From the NCBI RefSeq assembly GCF_003185655.1, contig NZ_QHJQ01000001.1, forward strand, positions 529,500 to 593,499: a stretch of 64,000 nucleotides of DNA, given 5' to 3'. This document shows, piece after piece, positions 57,473 to 64,000 of this stretch (within the stretch, counting starts at the first letter, position 1; every line of letters starts with the position of its first letter). Source of the DNA: Coraliomargarita sinensis (GTDB lineage: Bacteria; Verrucomicrobiota; Verrucomicrobiia; Opitutales; Coraliomargaritaceae). The notes below the pieces were generated by a model. That model was not told where the DNA came from. It worked only from the letters and a program-made list of their open reading frames with translations, and did not search any database. A program made the translations under genes and the position numbers.

Positions 57473-57503
57473 AAAAGCCGGGTGCTGATGCAACCCGGCT
57501 TTT
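57473..57503 (-). terminator. rho-independent terminator after fba
   Basis: Perfect 11-base arms AAAAGCCGGGT/ACCCGGCTTTT with a 9-base loop; on the minus strand a T-run follows, placed 22 bases after the fba stop. Confidence 0.85.
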
Positions 57504-57524
57504 GTGAAATACTATGTGTCGAAC

Positions 57525-58556
57525 TTAGACCGTGCCAAAGATGGTCTTGCCGTTGGAGCACAGGTCCTCGGCTGCCTTAACCAGGCGTGCGGCCATGTTG
57601 GCTTCTGCCTTCTTGAGGTAGCTGCGCGGGTCGTAAGTCTTCTTGTTGCCGACTTCACCGTCGATCTTGAGCACACCTTCAATGTTTTCACAGATGTGTG
57701 TTACGACCGGACGGGTGAAGGCATACTGCGTGTCGGTGTCGATGTTCATCTTGACCACACCGTATTCCAGGGTTTCCCGGATGTCGCTCAGTTCAGAGCC
57801 CGAGCCACCGTGGAAAACGAGGTCCATCTTGGCCTCTTCGCCGTGCTTGTCGATGACCGCTTTCTGGCCGTCGCGGAGGATCTCCGGCTTCAGTTTGACC
57901 GCGCCGGGCTTGTAGGAACCGTGCACGTTACCGAATGTCGCGGCAAAGAGGAAACGGCCGATCGGCTGGAGCGCCTCGTAGACGTCGAGCATGTCGCCGG
58001 GAGTGGTGTAAAGCTTGTCGATCGGAAGGCCGGAGGTGTCGTGGCCGTCTTCTTCACCGCCGACGCAGCCGGCTTCGACTTCGAGGATGATGTCGAGTTC
58101 AGCGCACTCCTTGAGCAGCTCCTTGGAAATCTTGAGATTCTCTTCAAGGTCGACCACGGATCCGTCGAACATGTGGGACTGGAAGAGCGGACCCTTGCCC
58201 TCGGCCTTGCGCTTGCGCGAGGCTTCGAAAAGCGGCTTCAGGAAGCTGTCGACCTTTTCCGGGTGGCAGTGGTCGGTGTGGAGAGCTACAAGCACGTCGT
58301 ATTTCTCCGCAAGAATGTGAGTCGCTTCGGCCAGAACGATGGCACCGAAGGCTGCGTCTTTCACGTCCAAACCGGAAGCGAATTGACCACCGCCAGTCGA
58401 AACTTGGATGATGCCGTCGGACTTTGCGTCGGCAAAGGCTTTGAGAGCGGCGTTAATCGTGGTGATCGATGTGACGTTGACCGCCGGATAGGCGTAGTTG
58501 CCCTTCTGGGCAGCATCAATCATTGCGGCGTATTGAGCAGGTGTTGCTACTGGCAT
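57525..58556 (-). CDS. fba: class II fructose-bisphosphate aldolase
   Basis: The 343-residue aldolase has zinc ligands in ALHTDHCHPEK and LVFHGGSGSE, and the VEAGCVGGEEDG segment of the class IIa form (longer than IIb). It interconverts fructose-1,6-bisphosphate with DHAP and G3P. A strong terminator follows, so it appears to be a single-gene transcript. Confidence 0.95.
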   Translation of the reverse strand: MPVATPAQYAAMIDAAQKGNYAYPAVNVTSITTINAALKAFADAKSDGIIQVSTGGGQFASGLDVKDAAFGAIVLAEATHILAEKYDVLVALHTDHCHPEKVDSFLKPLFEASRKRKAEGKGPLFQSHMFDGSVVDLEENLKISKELLKECAELDIILEVEAGCVGGEEDGHDTSGLPIDKLYTTPGDMLDVYEALQPIGRFLFAATFGNVHGSYKPGAVKLKPEILRDGQKAVIDKHGEEAKMDLVFHGGSGSELSDIRETLEYGVVKMNIDTDTQYAFTRPVVTHICENIEGVLKIDGEVGNKKTYDPRSYLKKAEANMAARLVKAAEDLCSNGKTIFGTV

Positions 58557-58868
58557 GACTAGGGATTAGTTTATGTTATTGTTAATCGGACTAAGTTAAG
58601 ACGTCCTAATATTATAATGACAAACGAAGCAACATAATTCGCCAGTCCGCAGTTTTTTCAACCATCGATTTCGATAACCTCCGAATCCGAAGGCTCGGAT
58701 TTTGGGCAAAAAGAGGGGATTTTCAGGAGATGGGGCGAGTTCTTGCAAATCGTCGCCACCCTGAGAACCTCACGGCTTCCTTATTGTCCCCTTTCCTAAA
58801 GCAGCCTTCCTCTTTTTACTCACGTCGACTTGGATAGTGGGTGCATCCCTCGAGAAGGAAAACCCGAC
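58557..58868. other. intergenic gap between divergent fba and metallophosphoesterase genes
   Basis: A 312-base gap. A TATAAT-like element lies at 58611-58618 on the fba side. A perfect stem AATCCGA/TCGGATT with an AGGC loop lies at 58684-58701 without a following T-run; it could be a regulatory site. No gene is supported. Confidence 0.4.
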
Positions 58869-60647
58869 ATGACTGACATCACGAACCGAATCGTATCTTT
58901 CTTATTGGCTTCCATTTTTACCGCGACCGGTGCTGTAGCCGAGCTTGTCCCGCAGGGAGCGGTTTGGCGGTATTTGGACGATGGCAGCGACCAAGGTAAC
59001 GCTTGGCGCGGGCTCGTATTTGACGATGCGCACTGGAAGGAGGGCCGGGCCCAGTTGGGTTACGGAGATGATGACGAAGTGACCAAACTCGCGCCATTCC
59101 AGAGAACCTACTATTTCCGGCACAGTTTCGACCTGGAAGCGATTCCGAACCAAGATGCGCTTTCCCTGGACCTGCTTTACGATGATGGGGCGATTGTCTT
59201 TTTGAACGGTTTGGAAATCCACCGGACGGAACTCATGCCCGGAGACACAACCGTGTCCTACGACCAACTGGCAAAGCGTCCCTCCGCCGATAACGCAACG
59301 GATGAAGATATCGCTGTGCCGGCTTCGCTGCTTCGCGAGGGGCGTAATGTCCTCGCTGTCGAAGTGCACAATCAGAGCAAAAAAAGTTCGGACATCAGCT
59401 TTGACCTCTCGCTTGGGCGGGGAGAGCCGACCCAAGCGATTGAGCCGCCTTCGCAGATTCGATTGATCTGGGTTGATGACCCGTCGACGACAATGACGGT
59501 CGGCTGGACGCACGGCGGTGGCTCCGACGCCACCGTTCATTACGGCTCCAGGGACAAAGGCCAGAAGCCTGAAGCTTACCGCTTTTCCACGTCGGTCGAC
59601 CGGACGATTGCTTATTCCGGCGGTGAAATCGTCAGCAAGTTCGCCCGGCTCACGGGGCTCAAGCCGGATACGGCGTATTATTTTGTTTTGTCCGACGATT
59701 CCGGAGTGAGCCCCCGTTATTACTTTCGCACGGCGCCGGATAAGCCCCGTCCGTTCAGCTTTATCGCCGGAGGAGACAGTCGCAACAACAGGACCCCCCG
59801 GCAGAATGCCAATCGTATGGTCGCCAAATTGCGTCCGCTGTTCGTGGCCTTCACTGGGGATATGATAAACCGGGACAATGCGAGCGAGTGGGACGAGTGG
59901 TTGAGCGACTGGCAATTGACAGTGAGTGAAGACGGGCGGATGTATCCCATTCTGCCCCATCGCGGCAATCATGAGGGCCGGGGTAACCGCACAATTTACG
60001 ATCTCTTTGATACAACGCCGGACAATTACTACGGCCTCACTTTCGGCGGTGGCCTGCTGCGCTATTACGTTTTGAATTCACAGTACGGCGAATCGATTCA
60101 GGCGGACTGGTTGCAGTCGGATCTGGATTCCCTCGGGGGCAGCGAGACCTTCACGCATCTGGTCGCAGGGTATCATAAACCGATGCGCCCTCATACGAGC
60201 GGGAAGGCCGAAGGCAGCGCGGAGTACGAGGCGTGGGCGGGGCTTTTTTACAAGAACCGCTTTGATTTGGTCATCGAGTCGGACTCGCATGTCATGAAGC
60301 GCACGCTTCCGCTCAGGCCATCCATTGAGGCGGGGCATGATGAAGGCTTTGTCGTCGATGAAGAGGAGGGGACGGTCTACACCGGTGAAGGTTGTTGGGG
60401 CGCCCCGCTGCGCTCAACCAACGATGCCAAATCGTGGACTCTGGATTCCGGAAGTTTCAACGGGTTTGATCTCATTCACGTCCGCGAGCGGCACATGGAG
60501 TTGTATACGGTAAAGGTTGACTCGGTCGACGCGGTCGATGCCCTGCCCGCGAAAGCAAAGGGGCTTCCTTTGCCCCAGGGGCTGTCCCTTTGGGAGGCCA
60601 ATGGGGGTGCCCGCTTGGTCATCCCGCGGGATGCGAGCACTGATTAG
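58869..60647 (+). CDS. secreted metallophosphoesterase (purple acid phosphatase-like)
   Basis: The ~592-residue protein has a signal peptide (RIVSFLLASIFTATGAVA) from ATG 58869. It has an N-terminal carbohydrate-binding-type beta domain (~30-180) and a fibronectin-like domain (~190-290). The metallophosphoesterase core follows: FIAGGDSRNN, FVAFTGDMINRD, HRGNHEGR, VAGYHKPMRPH and ESDSHVMKR. The metal ligands needed for phosphatase activity are visible. It likely releases phosphate outside the cytoplasm. Confidence 0.88.
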   Translation: MTDITNRIVSFLLASIFTATGAVAELVPQGAVWRYLDDGSDQGNAWRGLVFDDAHWKEGRAQLGYGDDDEVTKLAPFQRTYYFRHSFDLEAIPNQDALSLDLLYDDGAIVFLNGLEIHRTELMPGDTTVSYDQLAKRPSADNATDEDIAVPASLLREGRNVLAVEVHNQSKKSSDISFDLSLGRGEPTQAIEPPSQIRLIWVDDPSTTMTVGWTHGGGSDATVHYGSRDKGQKPEAYRFSTSVDRTIAYSGGEIVSKFARLTGLKPDTAYYFVLSDDSGVSPRYYFRTAPDKPRPFSFIAGGDSRNNRTPRQNANRMVAKLRPLFVAFTGDMINRDNASEWDEWLSDWQLTVSEDGRMYPILPHRGNHEGRGNRTIYDLFDTTPDNYYGLTFGGGLLRYYVLNSQYGESIQADWLQSDLDSLGGSETFTHLVAGYHKPMRPHTSGKAEGSAEYEAWAGLFYKNRFDLVIESDSHVMKRTLPLRPSIEAGHDEGFVVDEEEGTVYTGEGCWGAPLRSTNDAKSWTLDSGSFNGFDLIHVRERHMELYTVKVDSVDAVDALPAKAKGLPLPQGLSLWEANGGARLVIPRDASTD

Positions 60648-60716
60648 AGGAGACGGATCCGGCGTATTCTGGCAAACGGTCATCAGGGGACATTTAATGA
60701 CGAATCGGGCAGAAGG

Positions 60717-61610
60717 GTGAAGGTCGCGACCAGAAGTAACGAAACAGAGCGGGACTGGGTCCTGTACTGTCTCCGTTTTGCGGTGTCAGCGCTTTTCCTG
60801 GGGCGGGGATATCTTTACCTGAGTGACCTTGCGCCACTTTCGGCGTTTCTTTGGAATCAGGATTTGTTGGAGCGGCCGCTGGAGTGGCTGACCGGTATGA
60901 GCTGGGAGTCTTACTCCGCCCATTCCGAAGGTTTTATTCTCACCATGCAGCGGACCATGGGCATGCTGTTTCTCGCCGCCGCACTTCCCTGTTGGTATGT
61001 GCGGGGGAGTCGCCGTCGCTTGGTCAACGGTCTCGTGCTTGCGGCCGGCCTGTTTCTTTTTGTTTACGGATTACTGCGCTGGAGTGATGCCGACTTCCGG
61101 ATTGCGATGCTGCTTGAGCAGTCGCTGCAATGGGGTGCGCCCTTACTACTCATGCTTTACGGCCGGGTCCGCGATTCGCGCTGGACGGCGTTGGCCGCTT
61201 TGCTGATCGCCGCCACTTTTATCGGGCATGGGTGCTACGCTCTCGGGCTGAGCGTGCCGCAGAATCACGAATTCGTCAATATGACCATGCGAGCGCTGAG
61301 TTTGGGGCGACCGGGCGCCCTCATTTTTCTTCATGCCGTGGGCGTCCTCGATTTTTTGGTTCCGGTTCTTTTCTGGGTGCCGAAGCTGCGTCTTTATGCG
61401 CTGGCTTATGCCGCATTCTGGGGTCTTTTAACCGCATTCGCGCGTATCTTTAGTTACTGGACGCCGGCCGAGGATTTTTACGGAATGCACCCATGGGTGG
61501 CGGAAACCATCGTCCGCTTGCCGCACGGCCTCATCCCGCTTGCGCTGCTGCTCATTTATCTAATGAAAGACTCTCACTTGCATAAATCCTCCAGTGGGAC
61601 CTCTTTGTAG
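60717..61610 (+). CDS. polytopic membrane protein of unknown function
   Basis: The 297-residue protein starts at a GTG and has about eight membrane helices, beginning [20 protein letters not shown] and ending [16 protein letters not shown]. Loops carry a few conserved-looking charged residues ([17 protein letters not shown]). I do not recognise the family; a DoxX-like fold is conceivable. It lies 2 bases before uvrB. Confidence 0.65.
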   Translation: MKVATRSNETERDWVLYCLRFAVSALFLGRGYLYLSDLAPLSAFLWNQDLLERPLEWLTGMSWESYSAHSEGFILTMQRTMGMLFLAAALPCWYVRGSRRRLVNGLVLAAGLFLFVYGLLRWSDADFRIAMLLEQSLQWGAPLLLMLYGRVRDSRWTALAALLIAATFIGHGCYALGLSVPQNHEFVNMTMRALSLGRPGALIFLHAVGVLDFLVPVLFWVPKLRLYALAYAAFWGLLTAFARIFSYWTPAEDFYGMHPWVAETIVRLPHGLIPLALLLIYLMKDSHLHKSSSGTSL

Positions 61611-61612
61611 GC

Positions 61613-63682
61613 GTGGATTTTCAATTAAACAGTGCCTACAGCCCGCAGGGGGACCAGCCCGAAGCGATTCGAGCGCTCGTGGATTCAGTACGCTCAGGCA
61701 ACCGTTACCAGACGCTGCTGGGCGTCACCGGATCGGGGAAGACCTTTTCCATGGCCAATATGATTCAGGAGCTGCAGCGCCCGGCGCTGATTATTTCCCA
61801 CAACAAGACGCTGGCCGCGCAACTTTACTCCGAATTCAAGGCCTTCTTCCCGGATAATGCGGTGGAATACTTCGTCAGCTACTACGATTACTATCAGCCC
61901 GAAGCCTACATTCCGCAGACGGATACTTATATTGAGAAAGACTCCTCAATTAATGACGAGATTGAACGACTTCGAATTTCGGCTTCGTCGTCCCTGCTCA
62001 GTCGTCGCGATGTGATCGTGGTGGCCAGTGTCTCCTGTATCTACGGCTTGGGTTCGCCCGAGGATTTCAAAACCATGATGATTCCTTTGGAGCCGGGTAT
62101 CGAAATTTCGCGAGACAGTTTTCTGGAGCAGTTGGTCAATTCACTATACGAGCGTAACGACGTGGATTTTCGTAACGGCACTTTCCGGGTTCGTGGCGAT
62201 GTGGTGGATATTTATCCGGCCTACATGGAGAGCGCGATTCGGGTGGAGTTCTGGGGTGATGAGATCGAGAGCATCCGCGAACTGGACCCCGTGACGGGGG
62301 AGGCCGGGGCCCCGCTGGAAATGTTTAATCTCTATCCGGCAACACAATACGTCACGCCAAAGGACAAGATTGAAAGCGCGATCAAAGGAATTCGGGCCGA
62401 ACTCGACGAGCGTGTGGCTTGGTTTGAATCGCAGAATAAGCTCATCGAAGCGCAGCGTATCCGCATGCGAACCGAGTATGATATCGAGCTGCTGCAGGAG
62501 ATGGGCTTTTGCACGGGAATCGAGAACTATTCGCGTTACTTGTCCGGTCGGAAAGCTGGGGATCGCCCCTTCTGTCTGATTGATTTCTTTCCGGATGATT
62601 TTCTTCTCTTTATTGATGAGAGTCATGCCACCCTGCCGCAGGTGCGGGCCATGTATAACGGCGACCGCGCGCGCAAGGAACGGCTCGTGGAATATGGTTT
62701 TCGTCTTCCATCAGCGCTGGATAACCGCCCGCAAAAGATCGAGGAGTTCGAGGAAATTACCGGGCAGACGATCTATGTTTCGGCCACACCCGCACAGCAT
62801 GAGTACGATGTCTCGGAGACAGTTGCCGAGCAAGTTATACGTCCTACGGGGCTCGTCGATCCGGCTATGGAAATCCGTCCGATCAAGGGGCAGGTCGAAG
62901 ATTTTATCGGAGAGGCACGCAAGGCGGCGGAGGCGGGCGAGCGTGTGCTCGCCACCACCTTGACGAAGCGCATGTCGGAGGACCTGACTGATTTTCTCCG
63001 CGAGGCTGGGCTGGAGGTTGAATATCTCCATTCCGATATTGATGCGATTGAACGGGTGGAGATTTTGCGCCGCTTACGTTTGGGTGATTTCGACGTTTTG
63101 GTGGGGGTTAACCTGCTCCGGGAGGGACTCGACCTGCCGGAGGTGGCGCTGGTTGCGATTCTTGATGCCGACAAGGAGGGCTTTCTTCGCAGCACGACCA
63201 GTTTGATTCAAACGGCAGGCCGGGCCGCCCGACACGAGAAGGGGCGTGTGCTGCTCTATGCCGATAATATCACCGGCTCGATTCAGGAGACGCTCAAAAT
63301 TACCGAATACCGGCGCGAGAGGCAGTTGGCTTACAACAAGGAACACGGCATCACCCCGCAAAGCGTAAAACGAAGCATTGAGGATAGCCTGCATGCACCC
63401 GGGAAGGGTTACGATCAGGAAGACGATCCCGCAATGGCCGTCGCGGAATCGGATGATCGCGATGTGGCCAATGTTATCGCCGAGATGGAAGAAGAGATGC
63501 TCGAGGCCGCCCGTAAGCTGGAATTTGAAAAGGCCGCCATGCTCCGGGACCAGATCGACACTCTGCAAAGCGGCAAGCACGGCGGGGGCGCATCAGGCGG
63601 TGCCAAGTCCAAGCCGAAGAAGAAGCGCAAATCCAAAGCCGTCTATAACGCCAAAGGTCTACCAAAGCGAAAGCGCCGGTAA
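61613..63682 (+). CDS. uvrB: excinuclease ABC subunit B
   Basis: The 689-residue protein starts at a GTG right after the membrane-protein gene. It has Walker [11 protein letters not shown], the beta-hairpin region [12 protein letters not shown], helicase motifs ending QTAGRAARH, the YVSATP element, and the C-terminal UVR coiled coil ([16 protein letters not shown]) that contacts UvrC. It verifies damage and recruits UvrC in nucleotide excision repair. The tail after the UVR motif is Lys/Gly-rich. Confidence 0.97.
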   Translation: MDFQLNSAYSPQGDQPEAIRALVDSVRSGNRYQTLLGVTGSGKTFSMANMIQELQRPALIISHNKTLAAQLYSEFKAFFPDNAVEYFVSYYDYYQPEAYIPQTDTYIEKDSSINDEIERLRISASSSLLSRRDVIVVASVSCIYGLGSPEDFKTMMIPLEPGIEISRDSFLEQLVNSLYERNDVDFRNGTFRVRGDVVDIYPAYMESAIRVEFWGDEIESIRELDPVTGEAGAPLEMFNLYPATQYVTPKDKIESAIKGIRAELDERVAWFESQNKLIEAQRIRMRTEYDIELLQEMGFCTGIENYSRYLSGRKAGDRPFCLIDFFPDDFLLFIDESHATLPQVRAMYNGDRARKERLVEYGFRLPSALDNRPQKIEEFEEITGQTIYVSATPAQHEYDVSETVAEQVIRPTGLVDPAMEIRPIKGQVEDFIGEARKAAEAGERVLATTLTKRMSEDLTDFLREAGLEVEYLHSDIDAIERVEILRRLRLGDFDVLVGVNLLREGLDLPEVALVAILDADKEGFLRSTTSLIQTAGRAARHEKGRVLLYADNITGSIQETLKITEYRRERQLAYNKEHGITPQSVKRSIEDSLHAPGKGYDQEDDPAMAVAESDDRDVANVIAEMEEEMLEAARKLEFEKAAMLRDQIDTLQSGKHGGGASGGAKSKPKKKRKSKAVYNAKGLPKRKRR

Positions 63683-63813
63683 ACGAAGCTAAAATCAGTG
63701 TACATTTCCAACACAACCAGCAAAGGATCATTATAAAAATTACGTTACTAATATAGGGACAGGCAAATAACAATTGACTACAGGCTGCATAAAAGACATC
63801 TATAACAGTTGAT

Positions 63814-64000
63814 ATGCGAACCCGGCGTCTAAAGGTAAGTGGCAGCGATGCGACCTATCACTGTATGACCAGGACGGTGAATGGAGAGCGTTTGTTTGGT
63901 GATCGGGAGAGGGAGATCCTGCGGAAGATGATCTGGCAGGTGGCGGATTTCTGCGGGGTCGAGGTGTTGACCTACTGCGTGATGGCGAATCACTTTCATG
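63814..64000 (+). CDS. REP-associated / IS200-like transposase (RAYT), partial at window edge
   Basis: The first 62 codons are present. They read SDATYHCMTRTVNGERLF and LTYCVMANHFH, the Y1_Tnp (HUH) pattern with the H-x-H ending in NHFH. The catalytic tyrosine would lie beyond the window. This family is usually a single-copy domesticated transposase tied to REP-type palindromes. TTGACT and TATAAC upstream may be its promoter. Confidence 0.85.
   Translation, partial: MRTRRLKVSGSDATYHCMTRTVNGERLFGDREREILRKMIWQVADFCGVEVLTYCVMANHFH

Noticed and set aside
57504..58562. 352-residue plus-strand frame opposite fba
   Set aside because: It covers almost exactly the aldolase gene and shows no independent motif.

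Overview
The window reads as a piece of a Verrucomicrobiota chromosome, probably class Opitutia (Puniceicoccales/Coraliomargarita-like). The reasons are a giant secreted protein with GLUG and InlB-type repeats ending in a DxDGDG 'tDPtnP' tail, a multihaem CxxCH/TPR lipoprotein, an ECF sigma/anti-sigma pair, a Tat-exported Gfo/Idh/MocA oxidoreductase, and typical housekeeping genes. This placement is inference from protein style; no rRNA gene is present.

Positions 1-30,400 are an accessory island. It opens with a DUF2188 gene and a 1355-aa HTH/nuclease/helical-repeat protein that looks like an uncharacterised single-gene defence protein. From 18,907 down to 4,669 all eleven genes lie on the minus strand, mostly touching or overlapping: an XRE regulator, Vsr, a C5-cytosine methylase, a MutL/MORC-like GHKL ATPase, a Z1 ATPase, a DUF4420 nuclease and an AIPR protein (a Mza-type module), then qatA-qatB-qatC-qatD (a complete Qat anti-phage system). 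Mobilisation genes follow at 19,700-24,400: a MobC-like protein with a long repetitive disordered N-terminus, a relaxase broken by one in-frame TGA, an overlapping accessory gene, and an HTH/ParB-like protein. Next come an orphan PD-(D/E)XK nuclease divergent from a ribbon-helix-helix regulator, a stretch of four hairpins, a run of small unknown genes including three diverged paralogues separated by hairpins, and a tyrosine recombinase. The layout suggests an integrative mobilisable element whose left end lies outside the window. No type IV secretion genes are visible.

Positions 30,500-37,360 hold the 2105-aa repeat surface protein, then a decayed fragment (SIR2-like start joined to the last ~60 codons of an integrase related to the intact one), then tRNA-Lys(UUU). 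This suggests tRNA-Lys was used as an attachment site by an earlier related element.

Positions 37,480-63,700 are core or near-core chromosome: sigma/anti-sigma, octahaem TPR lipoprotein, PLD-family protein, RNase III-like protein, outer-membrane protein, polA, CCA-adding enzyme, nadK, an SH3-like exported protein, an RsuA/RluB pseudouridine synthase, fabG-acpP-fabF, hisH, gltA, hpt, an oxidoreductase, class II fba, a secreted metallophosphoesterase, a polytopic membrane protein and uvrB. The window ends inside a REP-associated IS200-like transposase (RAYT). Palindromes and short intergenic repeats lie between several of these genes.
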